Origin: Variovorax sp. WS11
Lineage (GTDB): Bacteria > Pseudomonadota > Gammaproteobacteria > Burkholderiales > Burkholderiaceae_C
DNA: 64,000 nt
Direction of reading: 5' to 3'
NCBI RefSeq assembly: GCF_010499245.1
Contig: NZ_JAAGOW010000001.1
Span: 2,170,001-2,234,000 of the forward strand
Part shown: positions 1-9,829 of the stretch, piece after piece
Numbering within the stretch: position 1 is the first letter of the stretch
How the letters are laid out: every line of letters begins with the position of its first letter
Program-made: the position numbers and the translations under genes
The notes under the pieces: generated by a model
Database searches by the model: none
What the model was told of the DNA's origin: nothing
Seen by the model: only the letters and a program-made list of their open reading frames with translations

Positions 1-1
1 G

Positions 2-658
2 ATCCGCGTGAGCAAGCCTCAAGAAGCATGGCCTGCTGCGCAGGACGGCTGGATAGAAGTCGGGCAGATGGCACGCATTGAGGAAAACAATGAGTTGATC
101 GCCATGGTCGTTGCGCCCGAACGTGTATGTCAGAGCCCTAACGGTCGAATGATTCTGGTGGCGGTGGCGCCGACAGGCCCGCTCGGAAATCGTGCCCCCG
201 CCCCTTATGGCGATTGGACCTTCGAAATACGCAACACGGGTACGGAGCCTGTGACGGTCAACGCGTGGTGCGAGCGCGATGACCCGGTTTTCGGCTCCGG
301 CGGCTCTCCCCGACAAGCCCGATTTCAGCACTCGAATGAAACCGGGACGCTCAACAGCATCGCCCACGGGCAGCAGACGGTGATCGTCGGGGGAATAGTC
401 GGCATGGGTCTGGGTGGCGGGGAAGCGTCCTATTCCGGTCAGGGGCCGTTGCGTTGCTTTCCGACATCGCGGAACCTTCGCAGTTCGGTGAAGGGGATTG
501 CCAAGGCCCGCCCTGACATATTGGCCATCAGCGACGAGAGCCCCGCCGAGCCAGGCTTGGCCGCGGCGGCTGTCATCGGCTACGGAAGCCGGCTCAGTGG
601 CACCAGCATGGCCGCTGCCGTGGTCACTCGGATGCTAGTCGCCGAGAAACGGATCTAG
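2..658 (+). CDS. Subtilisin-like (S8) serine peptidase, C-terminal part, cut by window edge
   Basis: The reading frame is open to the left edge, so this is probably the C-terminal part of a longer gene; a GTG at position 8 could also start it. The end carries the motif GTSMAAAVVTR, the usual context of the catalytic serine of subtilases (Ser about 200 counting from the GTG). The catalytic Asp and His regions are not in the window. The stop lies 2 bases before the next gene, so the two are probably co-transcribed. Base composition looks lower in GC than downstream genes, hinting at acquired DNA. Substrate and location are unknown because the N-terminus is missing. Confidence 0.7.
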   Translation: MRVSKPQEAWPAAQDGWIEVGQMARIEENNELIAMVVAPERVCQSPNGRMILVAVAPTGPLGNRAPAPYGDWTFEIRNTGTEPVTVNAWCERDDPVFGSGGSPRQARFQHSNETGTLNSIAHGQQTVIVGGIVGMGLGGGEASYSGQGPLRCFPTSRNLRSSVKGIAKARPDILAISDESPAEPGLAAAAVIGYGSRLSGTSMAAAVVTRMLVAEKRI

Positions 659-660
659 CC

Positions 661-2304
661 ATGTTCGAGTTCTGGAGTCGCCGTGTCTGGGTTCGCTCAC
701 CTCTCGCCAGCGGCATGCGGACCGGCACGCGAACTGTCCTGGCTTTTGCATTGCTGGTTGCCACGACCGGCGCTCTTGCGCAAACACTCCACTGGGCTGC
801 TCAAGGCGATCCCCAAACAATGGACCCGCACTCTCACAATGAGTTGCTCACCAATTCGATGAACGGTCAGGTCTACGAAACGCTGGTGAAACGTGACAAG
901 GATCTGGGCCTGGCTCCGGCTTTGGCCGTCTCCTGGCAGCAGACCGGCCCCACAGTGTGGCGCATGGTCATCCGCGAAGGCGTCAAGTTCCACGACGGTA
1001 CCGACTTCAATGCGGACGATGTGATCTTCTCGGTCGCGCGGGCCAAGACAGCGAGTTCCGGCATCCGATCATCGGCGATGGGCCTGGGGGAGCCGCGCAA
1101 GGTCGACGCTCAGACCATCGAGTTCCAGCTCGCCAGGGTCAATCCCATTTTTCTGCAGCACGCCAGCCTGGTCCCGATCATGAGCAAAGTCTGGTGTGAA
1201 AAGCATGACGCTCGCGACCCGCAGGACTTCAAGAACAAGGAAGCCAGGCATACGGCGCTGCACGCGAACGGGACCGGTCCATTCGCTCTCGTTTCGCGTC
1301 AGCCGGACGTACAGACTGTTTACAAGCGCAACAACAACTGGTGGGGCCATTTCGACGGAAATGTCCAAGAGGTGATCTACACGCCGATCAAAAGCGACCC
1401 GACGCGGTCGGCAGCGTTGCTCTCGGGCCATCTCGATTTCGTACTGGATCCGCCTGTGCAGGACATCGACCGCCTGCGTAGCACGCCGGGGATCAAGGTC
1501 AAGGACGGCGTCGAGAACCGGATCATTTTCGTGGGCATGGACCAGCAGCGCGACGAGTTGCTCTACAGCGGCGTCAAAGGCAGGAACCCTTTCAAGGACC
1601 TCCGAGTTCGCAGGGCCCTGTACCACGCTGTCGACATCGAGGGCCTCCGATCCAGACTGATGCGAGGACAGTCCCTGCCAACCGGCTCCATCACGCCATC
1701 ACCACTGGGCAGTTTCAATGGTCCGGAGATCGAGGCGAGACTTCCATTCGATCCGCCCCGCGCTCGCGCTCTCATGGCAGAAGCGGGCTATCCCGACGGT
1801 TTCGACGTCACCATGGACTGCCCCAACAATCGCTACATCAACGACGAGAGAATCTGCGTCGCCCTGGCAGGCATGTGGGCCCAAGTCGGCGTTCGAGTCA
1901 CAGTGAAGGCGCAGCCTCGAACTCTCTACTTTGCCAAGTTGGAGAAGCAGGATGTCTCGATGTATTTGTTGGGCTGGGGTAGCGCGATCACCGACGCCGA
2001 AGCCACCTTCACGCCGGTTCTGCGCTCGCGTGGCGAAGGCGGCGTGGGCTATTACAACTTCGGTGGATACAGCAATAACAGGCTCGACGAGCTAGCCGTG
2101 GCATCTGCCAACGAAGCGGACCCGGCCAAGCGCGAATTGCTCATCAAGTCGGCGCTTCTGGAACATAACGCTCAGGTCCATCACATTCCCTTGCATCGTC
2201 AGGTCATTCCCTGGGCGATGCGCAGCAATGTGGACGTGGTCCACCGCGCGGACAACTGGCTGGAATGGCCATGGATCACCATCAAGCCTCCCGGCGGAAG
2301 CTGA
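661..2304 (+). CDS. ABC transporter substrate-binding protein, peptide/nickel (SBP_bac_5) family
   Basis: 547 residues, the usual length for DppA/OppA-type periplasmic binding proteins. The N-terminus has a basic stretch and a hydrophobic core ending in GALAQ, a signal peptide for export; Met19 (position 715) would give a more conventional leader than Met1. After the leader comes LHWAAQGDPQTMDPHS, typical of the family, followed by the conserved YETLV region and AMRSNVD near the C-terminus. It binds a peptide or similar ligand and passes it to an ABC permease, but no permease or ATPase gene lies in the window. It follows the subtilase-like gene by 2 bases, suggesting a protease plus peptide-uptake unit. 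Confidence 0.88.
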   Translation: MFEFWSRRVWVRSPLASGMRTGTRTVLAFALLVATTGALAQTLHWAAQGDPQTMDPHSHNELLTNSMNGQVYETLVKRDKDLGLAPALAVSWQQTGPTVWRMVIREGVKFHDGTDFNADDVIFSVARAKTASSGIRSSAMGLGEPRKVDAQTIEFQLARVNPIFLQHASLVPIMSKVWCEKHDARDPQDFKNKEARHTALHANGTGPFALVSRQPDVQTVYKRNNNWWGHFDGNVQEVIYTPIKSDPTRSAALLSGHLDFVLDPPVQDIDRLRSTPGIKVKDGVENRIIFVGMDQQRDELLYSGVKGRNPFKDLRVRRALYHAVDIEGLRSRLMRGQSLPTGSITPSPLGSFNGPEIEARLPFDPPRARALMAEAGYPDGFDVTMDCPNNRYINDERICVALAGMWAQVGVRVTVKAQPRTLYFAKLEKQDVSMYLLGWGSAITDAEATFTPVLRSRGEGGVGYYNFGGYSNNRLDELAVASANEADPAKRELLIKSALLEHNAQVHHIPLHRQVIPWAMRSNVDVVHRADNWLEWPWITIKPPGGS

Positions 2305-2322
2305 CGAACCGGAGTGACGCCC

Positions 2323-2979
2323 TCACCAGCGTTGTGGCAAGGGTCGTTGCAATATCAGGGTCCTGTGCTGCACAAGCAGGTAGCCGCCATTTTCCAGATC
2401 CTTTAGCAACCGGCTCACCATCTCCCGCGAGCACCCGATCTCGCTGGCGATGGCTTGATGGGTGAGCCGCTCGATGACGACCCGCGTGCCGTCGGCCTGC
2501 GCCTCGGCCCGTCCCTCGAGCAGGAGCCGCAACCGGCTGTAAACGTCGAGCAGCGCCATGCTGCGCGCACTCTCCGTCGCAAGCCTGGCCCGTCGGATCA
2601 GTCGAATGATCAGTTCGCGTGCCAGCTCCGGATCGAGTGCCAAGTGCCGCAGCATGGTCTCGCGCGTCACCACCGCGCACAGCGTCGACCCCATCGCCTG
2701 CACGCTGGCCGAGCGCGGCCCGCCATCAAGCGACATCTCGCCCACGTATTCGCCCGGCCCGTGCAAGCCCAGCGTCACTTCGCGGCCCCTCGCATCGGAG
2801 ACGAAGGCGCGCAGCCGGCCCGAGAGCACGATGTAGACAGTGCCGCCCTGGTCGCCTTCCTCGATTAGCATGGCGTGCTTCCGATAGCGGCGCTGCACGC
2901 CGAGCGCCGCGAGCTTCTGGATCTGTGGCGGCAGTTCGGCGAGGGGGTCGGCGCGGGGTGCAGCGGGCTTCAGCGGCAT
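2323..2979 (-). CDS. Crp/Fnr family transcriptional regulator
   Basis: 218 residues. The N-terminal cyclic-nucleotide-binding-type beta barrel spans about 20-135 (LIEEGDQGGTVYIVLSGRLRAF, then GEYVGEMSLDGGPRSASVQA), and the C-terminal Crp-type winged helix spans about 150-210 (LTHQAIASEIGCSREMVSRLLKDL). There is no N-terminal Cys cluster of the FNR kind, so an oxygen-sensing iron-sulphur centre is unlikely; the effector is unknown. The gene converges with the upstream binding-protein gene, 18 bases between stops, and is oriented like the LuxR-type gene on its right. Confidence 0.9.
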   Translation of the reverse strand: MPLKPAAPRADPLAELPPQIQKLAALGVQRRYRKHAMLIEEGDQGGTVYIVLSGRLRAFVSDARGREVTLGLHGPGEYVGEMSLDGGPRSASVQAMGSTLCAVVTRETMLRHLALDPELARELIIRLIRRARLATESARSMALLDVYSRLRLLLEGRAEAQADGTRVVIERLTHQAIASEIGCSREMVSRLLKDLENGGYLLVQHRTLILQRPLPQRW

Positions 2980-3057
2980 GCGCGGACTATACGGCCCGCA
3001 TCCCTCCCGGCGCGACTCGCCGACGCGGCGGGCGAGCCGCCCGCGCGCGCACCCTGT

Positions 3058-3723
3058 TCAGTCCTGCCCCACCAGCCGCAGCGAAGAGACGATCTGCGGC
3101 ATGCGCGAGAGCTCGCGGACGATCTCGCGGACACTGCCGCGGCCGGTCTTCTGCCGCACGTTCTTGATGTGGGTGCGCACGGTGGAGACGCGAATGCCCT
3201 GCTCGCAGGCGATCTCCTGGGCGCCGCGGCCCGCGCACAGCTGCGTCAGCACGGCCTGCTCCGCCGGCGTCAGGCGCTTGGCACGGGCGAACATCTGCAC
3301 CGTGAGGGTCTCGCAGCTCGAGCGCCGGCTGCAGATGATCAGCACGGCGTCGACCGCCGCGGTGGCGTGCAGCACGGCCAGCGGCACGAAGGCCAGCGAA
3401 AGCGTCTCGCCTTCGGGGTCGAGCTCCACGATGCTGCGGCAGTCGCGCTCCGCGTCCTTCAGGGCCTGGCGCAGCTTGGCCTGCCAGGCAGGCTGGGCCG
3501 CCGACAGGGTGCCATCGACATCCCGCAGCGCGCGCCCGCCCACGAGCTCGCGACGCGCCGGCCGGTTGGCATGCAGGATACGGCCGCTCAGGTCGACGAG
3601 CAGCAGGCCGTGGTCCATTTCGTCGAGCACGCGCGCCAGCAGGCCGGCTTGCAGGGAGTCTGACGTGGGCCTATCGGCGCGGGCTTCGCAGGGGGGAGCG
3701 AGCAGTTCGGCAATCAGGTTCAT
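3058..3723 (-). CDS. PAS-like / LuxR-type HTH transcriptional regulator
   Basis: 221 residues. Residues about 25-130 resemble a PAS sensor (LARVLDEMDHGLLLVDLSGRILHANRPA), and the C-terminal part holds a LuxR-type helix-turn-helix (LTPAEQAVLTQLCAG...VSTVRTHIKNVRQKTG). No receiver domain is present, so it is not a classical response regulator; the ligand is unknown. It stands alone, 78 bases upstream of the crp-type gene on the same strand, and its target genes cannot be told from position. Confidence 0.85.
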   Translation of the reverse strand: MNLIAELLAPPCEARADRPTSDSLQAGLLARVLDEMDHGLLLVDLSGRILHANRPARRELVGGRALRDVDGTLSAAQPAWQAKLRQALKDAERDCRSIVELDPEGETLSLAFVPLAVLHATAAVDAVLIICSRRSSCETLTVQMFARAKRLTPAEQAVLTQLCAGRGAQEIACEQGIRVSTVRTHIKNVRQKTGRGSVREIVRELSRMPQIVSSLRLVGQD

Positions 3724-3838
3724 GGCACTTTCCTCATCCGTTGTAATGAGGACAAGTGTGCGAAATCGTGGCTTCGCCGGGCGGTGACTATTGCCGGCGG
3801 ATTTGTGATTTATTCACGTCCTGCGGCCCCGAGAGGCT

Positions 3839-4744
3839 TCAGCCGGTCAGCCGCTGCAGCGCCTCGCGGTACTTGGCGGCCGTCTTCTCGATCACGTCGG
3901 TGGGCAGCCGCGGCGCCGGCGGGGTCTTGTCCCAGGGCTTGCCGTTGACCTTGACACCCTCCAGCCAGTCGCGCACGAACTGCTTGTCGTAGCTCGGCGG
4001 GTTGGCGCCGGCAGCCAGCGCCGCCTGGTAGCCCTCGATGGGCCAGTAGCGCGAGCTGTCGGGGGTGAGCACTTCGTCCATCAGGACCAGGGTGCCGGCC
4101 TCGTCGAGGCCGAACTCGAACTTGGTGTCGGCAATGATCATGCCCTTGGTCAACGCGATGGCGGCGGCCGCCTCGTAGATCGCAATGCTGGTGTCGCGGA
4201 TCTGCTGCGCGAGCGCGGGGCCGACCACCTCGACCACGCGCTCGTAGCTGATGTTCTCGTCGTGCGCGCCCGCGGCCGCCTTGGCTGCGGGCGTGAAGAT
4301 CGGCAGCGGCAGCTTGCTGGCATTGCCCAGGCCCTCGGGCAGCGGCACACCGCAAACGGAACGGCTCTCCTGGTATTCCTTCCAGCCGCTACCCGCGAGG
4401 TAGCCGCGCACCACCGCCTCGACCGGGATCGGCTTGAGGCGCTTGACCAGCATCGAGCGGTCGCGGACCTGGGGCACCTCGGCCGCCGTCACCACGCTCT
4501 CGGGCGCCTCGCCGGTCAGGTGGTTGGGGCACAGGTGGCCCAGCCGGTCGAACCACCACAGCGCCATCTGCGTCAGGATCACGCCCTTGCCCGGGATCGG
4601 CTCGCCCATGATCACGTCGAAGGCCGAGAGGCGGTCGCTCGCGACCATCAGGATGCGGTCCTCGCCGACCGCGTAGTTGTCGCGCACCTTGCCGCGCGCG
4701 AGCAGGGGCAGGCTCTGGATGGAGGAAGTGTGGACGGTGGTCAT
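3839..4744 (-). CDS. purC: Phosphoribosylaminoimidazole-succinocarboxamide synthase
   Basis: Purine biosynthesis step joining CAIR and aspartate with ATP to give SAICAR, in the cytoplasm. 301 residues from the chosen ATG (MTTVHTSS); a longer frame to 4855 runs into repeat-like DNA and is not used. Family signatures are clear: GKVRDNY near the N-terminus (nucleotide loop), [12 protein letters not shown] in the middle and [16 protein letters not shown] for substrate binding. It is the last gene of the pgk-pyk-fba-purC series on the minus strand, but an intrinsic terminator after fba suggests its own promoter. purE and purK, often next to purC in this group, are absent downstream. Confidence 0.97.
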   Translation of the reverse strand: MTTVHTSSIQSLPLLARGKVRDNYAVGEDRILMVASDRLSAFDVIMGEPIPGKGVILTQMALWWFDRLGHLCPNHLTGEAPESVVTAAEVPQVRDRSMLVKRLKPIPVEAVVRGYLAGSGWKEYQESRSVCGVPLPEGLGNASKLPLPIFTPAAKAAAGAHDENISYERVVEVVGPALAQQIRDTSIAIYEAAAAIALTKGMIIADTKFEFGLDEAGTLVLMDEVLTPDSSRYWPIEGYQAALAAGANPPSYDKQFVRDWLEGVKVNGKPWDKTPPAPRLPTDVIEKTAAKYREALQRLTG

Positions 4745-4799
4745 GGCGGGTGATGGAACAGCGGAAACGGGGGACGACCGAGATTGTGCGCGTGAAAAA

Positions 4800-4870
4800 T
4801 GGCCCCCACGCTCCCTCACTTCGTGTGGTCGCTGCCCCCCGAGGGGGTTTTTCATCTTGGGGCGGCCCGG
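4800..4870. repeat. GC-rich interspersed-repeat-like segment with C/G hairpin and T run
   Basis: The segment holds CCCCCC-GA-GGGGG followed by five T on the plus strand (about 4835-4852), framed by ctccctcacttcgtgtggtc on the left and cttggggcggcccgg on the right. It lies between purC and fba. From memory, similar units are scattered between genes in Comamonadaceae genomes; only one copy was noticed here. It could also act as a plus-strand terminator. Confidence 0.45.
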
Positions 4871-4875
4871 CGATG

Positions 4876-4898
4876 AAAAAAGCCACCGCGAGGGTGGC
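4876..4898 (-). terminator. Intrinsic terminator after fba
   Basis: Read on the minus strand the sequence is GCCACC-CTCGC-GGTGGC followed by six T. The perfect 6-bp GC-rich stem, 5-base loop and T run begin about 20 bases past the fba stop, a textbook Rho-independent terminator. It separates fba from purC. Confidence 0.9.
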
Positions 4899-4919
4899 TT
4901 CCGCAGGAAGGCGATGAGA

Positions 4920-5984
4920 TCAGAGCACTTCTTGCGCCAGCTCGCCCTTGGCGTACTTGGCGGCGACGACCTGCAGGGTGTCGCCCTTGATCTTGGCGCC
5001 CTGGCCTTCGCAGCCGAACTCGATGTAGCGCTGCTTGCAGATCTGCTTGGCGGCCTCGCGCGCGGGCTTGAGCCATTCGCGGGCGTCGAACTTCTCGGGG
5101 TTCTCGGCCATGAACTTGCGCACGGCGCCGGTCATCGCCAGGCGGATGTCGGTGTCGATGTTGATCTTGCGCACGCCGTACTTGATGGCTTCCTGGATCT
5201 CCTCGACCGGCACGCCGTAGGTCTCTTTCATGTTGCCGCCGTACTGGCGGATGATGGCCAGCAGGTCCTGGGGCACGGAGGACGAGCCGTGCATCACCAG
5301 GTGGGTATTGGGGATGCGGCGGTGGATCTCCTTGATGCGGTCGATCGCCAGGATGTCGCCGGTGGGCTTGCGGGTGAACTTGTACGCGCCGTGGCTGGTG
5401 CCGATGGCGATGGCCAGGGCGTCGAGCTGGGTCTTCTTGACGAAGTCCGCGGCCTGCTCCGGGTCGGTCAGCAGCTGCTCGCGCGTCATGGTCGCGTCGG
5501 TGCCGTGGCCGTCTTCCTTGTCGCCTTTCATGGTCTCGAGCGAGCCCAGGCAGCCCAGCTCGCCTTCCACGGTCACGCCGACCTTGTGCGCCATGTCGAC
5601 CACCTTGCGGGTGACGTCGACGTTGTAGTCGTAGCTGGCGATGGTCTTGCCGTCGCCTTCCAGCGAGCCGTCCATCATCACCGAGGAGAAGCCCAGGTTG
5701 ATCGCGCCCTGGCACACGTCGGGGCTTTGGCCGTGGTCCTGGTGCATGACCAGCGGAATGTTTGGGTAAGCCTCGACGGCCGCCAGGATGAGGTGCTTGA
5801 TGAAGGGCTCGCCCGCGTACTTGCGTGCGCCTGCACTGGCCTGCAGGATCACCGGTGCGCCGGTTTCCTTGGCCGCTTCCATCACGGCCTGCACCTGTTC
5901 CAGGTTGTTGACGTTGTAGGCCGGGATGCCGTAGCCGTTGGCCGCGGCGTGGTCGAGCAGTTCGCGCATCGAGACAAGTGCCAT
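4920..5984 (-). CDS. fba: Fructose-bisphosphate aldolase, class II
   Basis: 354 residues, the length of the class II aldolase subtype also called CbbA in Calvin-cycle clusters. It splits fructose 1,6-bisphosphate into glyceraldehyde 3-phosphate and dihydroxyacetone phosphate, or the reverse. Zinc-binding HQDHG is at residues 81-85; further conserved stretches are [29 protein letters not shown] and KINIDTDIR. It follows pyk by about 100 bases and ends at a strong terminator. No Calvin-cycle genes are near, so a glycolytic/gluconeogenic role is most likely. Confidence 0.96.
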   Translation of the reverse strand: MALVSMRELLDHAAANGYGIPAYNVNNLEQVQAVMEAAKETGAPVILQASAGARKYAGEPFIKHLILAAVEAYPNIPLVMHQDHGQSPDVCQGAINLGFSSVMMDGSLEGDGKTIASYDYNVDVTRKVVDMAHKVGVTVEGELGCLGSLETMKGDKEDGHGTDATMTREQLLTDPEQAADFVKKTQLDALAIAIGTSHGAYKFTRKPTGDILAIDRIKEIHRRIPNTHLVMHGSSSVPQDLLAIIRQYGGNMKETYGVPVEEIQEAIKYGVRKINIDTDIRLAMTGAVRKFMAENPEKFDAREWLKPAREAAKQICKQRYIEFGCEGQGAKIKGDTLQVVAAKYAKGELAQEVL

Positions 5985-6084
5985 GGGTGTACCTCGCGGG
6001 GAAGATTAAGAAGTAAAAACTACCGCGATTCTACTGAGCACCCCTGTCGGACGGCTCCGACGCCCCGTTCGGCACGGCTGCGCC

Positions 6085-7533
6085 TCAACCCACCCGGCAG
6101 ATCTTCAGCATGTTGGTGCCGCCCGGGGCGCCCATCGGCTCGCCACAGGTGATGGCGTAGATGTCGCCGGTCTGCACGATGCCGCGCTTCTTGAGGTGGG
6201 CCTCGGCCTGGAGCAGCGCCGTGTCGCGGTCGCTCTCGGCATCCATGAGCAGGGGGCGCACGTTGCGGTAGAGCGCCATCTTGCGCTGGGTCGCCAGGCG
6301 CGAGGTCAGGGCGTACATCGGGATGTGGGCGCGGTGGCGGCTCATCCACAGCGGGGTGGAGCCCGATTCGGTCAGCGCGACGATCGCCTTGGCGCCGAGG
6401 TGGTGCGCGGTGAAGAGGGCGCCCATGGCGATCGACTGGTCGATGCGGCTGTAGGCCTGGCCGCTGAAATCGGCGTCCAGCTGCAGGTCCTCGGCGGCTT
6501 CGGCGGCCTCGCAGATGCGGCTCATCTCCTGCACCGTCTCCAGCGGATAGCGGCCCGAGGCGGTCTCGGCCGAGAGCATCACGGCGTCGGTGCCGTCGAG
6601 CACCGCGTTGGCCACGTCGCTCACCTCGGCGCGGGTGGGCACCGGGTTGCTGATCATCGACTCCATCATCTGCGTCGCCGTGATGACCACCTTGTCCATC
6701 GCGCGCGCCATGCGGATCATCTTTTTCTGAAGCGCCGGCACGGCGGCGTTGCCCACCTCGACCGCGAGGTCGCCGCGCGCGACCATGATGCCGTCGCTGG
6801 CGCGGAGGATTTCCTCGAGCTTGGGGATGGCCTCGGCGCGCTCGATCTTGGCGATCAGCCCCGGCTTGTGGCCGAACTCGGCCGCCGCCACGTTGCACAG
6901 CTGGCGCGCCATCTCCATGTCGGTGGCGTTCTTGGGGAAGCTCACCGCCACGTAGTCGGCCTGGAAGCTCATGGCGGTCTTGATGTCCTCCATGTCCTTG
7001 GCCGTCAGCGCCGGCGCCGTGAGGCCGCCGCCCTGCTTGTTGATGCCCTTGTTGTTCGAGAGCTCGCCGCCCAGCCGCACCGTGGTGTGCACCGCCTCGC
7101 CCTTGACGGCGTCGACCGTGAGCACGATGAGGCCGTCGTTCAGCAGCAGGCTGTCGCCCGCCTTCACGTCGCGCGGCAGGTCCTTGTAGTCCAGCCCGAC
7201 GGCATCGACGTCACCCAGCTCGGTGCGCGCACCGTCGAGGACGAATTTCGCCCCCGGCTCCAGCCACACCTTGCCCTCGGCGAACTTGCCCACCCGGATC
7301 TTCGGGCCCTGCAGGTCGGCCATGATCGCCACCTCGCGGCCCACCTTGCGCGCCGCCTCGCGCACCATGGTGGCGCGGTTGATGTGGTCCTGCGCCGTGC
7401 CGTGGCTGAAGTTGAGCCGCACCACGCTGACCTTGTTGTTGATCATCTGCTCGAGCAGCTCGGGCGTGCTCGAGGCCGGGCCGAGCGTGGCGACGATCTT
7501 GGTGGCGTGGCGGGGAGGGCGGGTCGTGCTCAT
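6085..7533 (-). CDS. pyk: Pyruvate kinase (first copy)
   Basis: 482 residues from the ATG at 7533, chosen because GGAG lies 9 bases upstream; a longer start at 7560 has no ribosome site. It makes pyruvate and ATP from phosphoenolpyruvate and ADP. Motifs: KIVATLGPAS, VVRLNFSHGT, the active-site region LIAKIERAEAIPKLEEIL, MVARGDLAVEVG and DGTDAVMLSAETASGRYP. It sits between pgk and fba, a common arrangement in Burkholderiales. A second, shorter pyruvate kinase is encoded at 60512-61930. Confidence 0.96.
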   Translation of the reverse strand: MSTTRPPRHATKIVATLGPASSTPELLEQMINNKVSVVRLNFSHGTAQDHINRATMVREAARKVGREVAIMADLQGPKIRVGKFAEGKVWLEPGAKFVLDGARTELGDVDAVGLDYKDLPRDVKAGDSLLLNDGLIVLTVDAVKGEAVHTTVRLGGELSNNKGINKQGGGLTAPALTAKDMEDIKTAMSFQADYVAVSFPKNATDMEMARQLCNVAAAEFGHKPGLIAKIERAEAIPKLEEILRASDGIMVARGDLAVEVGNAAVPALQKKMIRMARAMDKVVITATQMMESMISNPVPTRAEVSDVANAVLDGTDAVMLSAETASGRYPLETVQEMSRICEAAEAAEDLQLDADFSGQAYSRIDQSIAMGALFTAHHLGAKAIVALTESGSTPLWMSRHRAHIPMYALTSRLATQRKMALYRNVRPLLMDAESDRDTALLQAEAHLKKRGIVQTGDIYAITCGEPMGAPGGTNMLKICRVG

Positions 7534-7562
7534 GCTGCGGGTCTCCGGTTTGTATTCCATAC

Positions 7563-7570
7563 TGTATACA
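7563..7570 (-). promoter_or_regulatory. Palindrome TGTATACA upstream of pyk
   Basis: A perfect 8-bp palindrome about 30 bases before the pyk ATG, inside AT-richer DNA. The minus-strand stretch TATACAGTAT could supply a -10 element, or the palindrome could be an operator. Position and symmetry are seen; function is inferred. Confidence 0.35.
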
Positions 7571-7594
7571 CTTTTCGAGCCCGGCGATAGCCCC

Positions 7595-7612
7595 GCCGGC
7601 GCGATTTCCGGC
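7595..7612 (-). terminator. Hairpin just after pgk
   Basis: GCCGG and CCGGC arms around an 8-base loop, within about 35 bases of the pgk stop. No T run follows, so it may only weaken read-through or stabilise the pgk mRNA end. Confidence 0.3.
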
Positions 7613-7628
7613 GCCTCCCGCGTTGGGC

Positions 7629-8822
7629 TCAGCCGGCCGCTCGTTTTTCGAGGATCTCGAAAGCCGGAAGCGTCTTGCCCTCCAGCACTTCGAGGAAGGC
7701 GCCGCCACCGGTGGAGATGTAGCCGACCCGGTCTTCGATGCCGTACTTGGCGATCGCCGCCAGCGTATCGCCGCCGCCGGCGATCGAGAAGGCACTGCTG
7801 TCGGCGATGGCGCGCGCGATGGCTTCCGTCCCCTTGGAAAAGGCGTCGAACTCAAACACGCCCACCGGGCCGTTCCACACGATGGTGCCGGCCTCGCGCA
7901 GCTGGGCAGCGAGGATCTCCGCGGTCTTCGGGCCGATGTCGAGGATCAGGTCGTCCTCGGCCACCGCGTTCGCGGCCTTCACCGTGGCGGGCGCGTCGGC
8001 GGCGAAGCTCTTGGCGGTGACCACGTCGACCGGGATCGGCACCGCGGCGCCGCGCGCGCGCATGGCCTCGATCACGGCCTGGGCCTGGTCCTGCAGGTCG
8101 GGCTCGGCCAGCGACTTGCCGATCGGGAGCCCGGAAGCCAGCATGAAGGTGTTGGCAATGCCGCCGCCCACGATCAGCTGGTCGACCTTGTCGGCCAGGC
8201 TCTTGAGGATGGTGAGCTTGGTGCTGACCTTGGAGCCCGCGACGATCGCCACCAGCGGCCGCTTCGGGTTGGCCAGGGCCTTGGTGATGGCATCGATCTC
8301 GGCCGCCAGCAGCGGGCCGGCGCAGGCGATCTTCGCGTACTGGGCGATGCCGTAGGTGGTGGCCTCGGCGCGGTGCGCAGTGCCGAAGGCGTCGTTGACG
8401 TAGATGTCGGTCAGCGCCGCCAGCTTGCGCGCCAGGGCCTCGTCGTTCTTCTTCTCGCCCTTGTTGAGGCGGCAGTTCTCCAGCAGCACGACCTCGCCCG
8501 GCGCGACCTGTACGCCGTCGACCCAGTTCGGCACCAGCGGCACCTCGCGGCCCAGCAGCTCGCCCAGGCGCTTGGCGACCGGCGCCAGCGAATCCTCAGG
8601 CTTGAACTGGCCCTCGGTGGGGCGACCGAGGTGCGAGGTGACCATCACCGCCGCGCCTGCATCCAGCGCCTGCCGGATGCAGGGCACCGACGCACGGATG
8701 CGCGTGTCTTCGGTGATGTTGCCGGCATCGTCCTGCGGCACGTTGAGGTCGGCTCGGATAAACACGCGCTGGCCGGCGACTTTGCCTTGCGCTGCGAGGT
8801 CGGTGAATCGAAGGACGTTCAT
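7629..8822 (-). CDS. pgk: Phosphoglycerate kinase
   Basis: 397 residues, normal length. It transfers phosphate between 1,3-bisphosphoglycerate and ADP. The ATG at 8822 ([12 protein letters not shown]) is chosen; the frame stays open further left but runs through the antisense of the LysR gene. Motifs: FIRADLNVP (substrate loop), [36 protein letters not shown], and GGGDTLAAI near the C-terminus for nucleotide binding. First gene of the glycolytic series pgk-pyk-fba. Confidence 0.97.
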   Translation of the reverse strand: MNVLRFTDLAAQGKVAGQRVFIRADLNVPQDDAGNITEDTRIRASVPCIRQALDAGAAVMVTSHLGRPTEGQFKPEDSLAPVAKRLGELLGREVPLVPNWVDGVQVAPGEVVLLENCRLNKGEKKNDEALARKLAALTDIYVNDAFGTAHRAEATTYGIAQYAKIACAGPLLAAEIDAITKALANPKRPLVAIVAGSKVSTKLTILKSLADKVDQLIVGGGIANTFMLASGLPIGKSLAEPDLQDQAQAVIEAMRARGAAVPIPVDVVTAKSFAADAPATVKAANAVAEDDLILDIGPKTAEILAAQLREAGTIVWNGPVGVFEFDAFSKGTEAIARAIADSSAFSIAGGGDTLAAIAKYGIEDRVGYISTGGGAFLEVLEGKTLPAFEILEKRAAG

Positions 8823-8908
8823 GGGTAGGAGCGAGAGGATGGAAGCGAGGGAGGGCGCCTCGAAAAAGGCGAAGGGCGATTGTAGGTTTGGCCGCGGGGC
8901 GCCCTGTA

Positions 8909-9823
8909 TCAGCCCGCAAGCCCGGGCTGCGCGAAACGCTCTAGGATCTGGACAAAGCCCGCCGCCGCCGGCGAGAGCGAACGCCGCGCCGCCACGTACA
9001 CGCAGACCTCGCGATGGAAGTCGGGTCGGTCGAGCTTGACCATCTGCAGCCCATGCGCGCGCACCAGCGAGGCCGAGTAGGTCGGGCAGACCGTGAGCCC
9101 CAGGCCCGAGGCCACCATGCCGAGCGCAGTCGTCATGTACGACACCTCCTGCGTCGAGGCCCGCAGCAGGAAGGCGCGCGCATCGGCCTCCAGCTCGGGC
9201 AGCACGCGCTGGCGGAAGTCGCGCGTGGGCGCGATGAAGGTGTAGGGCCCGAGCTCGCTCCAGCGCACCTTGCGCCGGCGGGCAAACGCATGGTCCGATG
9301 GGCAGATCAGCCAGTGACGATCGCGGAACAGGGTGCGGCGCTCGACCGCGGCGGGATCCACTTCCACGTCCTGCCCCACCGCCAGCTCCGCCTCGCCCGA
9401 GGCCAGGCCCGTCAGCAGGTGCTCGGGCAGGGTGTCGGCCAGCCGCACCTCGATGTCCGGATAGCACGCGCGGTAGACCGCGATCACGCGCGGCATCAGC
9501 GTGCAGGCCATCAGCTGAGGTGCGGCCAGGCGCAGCAGGCCGCGCTTCTGGTCGCGCAACTCGGTCACGCCGGCCACCGCGCCGGCCAGGTCGGCCAGCA
9601 GGCGCTGCACCGAGGGCTGGAAGGCGCGGCCGGCCTCCGACAGCAGCACGCGCCGCGTGTGGCGGTCGAAGAGCTGCACGCCCATCTCGCGCTCCAGCTC
9701 GCGCACCAGCACGCTCAGCGCCGATTGCGTGAGATGCAGGCGGGCGGCGGCGGCGGTGAAGCTGCCGGTCTCGGCCACGGCGTCGAAGGCGCGCAGCTGG
9801 CGCAGGGTGAGATTCATTGCCAT
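8909..9823 (-). CDS. LysR family regulator, divergent from a catabolic-type operon
   Basis: 304 residues: N-terminal LysR helix-turn-helix about 5-65 ([33 protein letters not shown]), then the periplasmic-binding-protein-like effector domain. It is divergent from the VOC / hydrolase / monooxygenase operon across 84 bases that contain a perfect inverted repeat, so it very probably controls that operon and itself. The effector is likely the substrate or an intermediate of the operon. Confidence 0.92.
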   Translation of the reverse strand: MAMNLTLRQLRAFDAVAETGSFTAAAARLHLTQSALSVLVRELEREMGVQLFDRHTRRVLLSEAGRAFQPSVQRLLADLAGAVAGVTELRDQKRGLLRLAAPQLMACTLMPRVIAVYRACYPDIEVRLADTLPEHLLTGLASGEAELAVGQDVEVDPAAVERRTLFRDRHWLICPSDHAFARRRKVRWSELGPYTFIAPTRDFRQRVLPELEADARAFLLRASTQEVSYMTTALGMVASGLGLTVCPTYSASLVRAHGLQMVKLDRPDFHREVCVYVAARRSLSPAAAGFVQILERFAQPGLAG

Positions 9824-9829
9824 TTTTCA

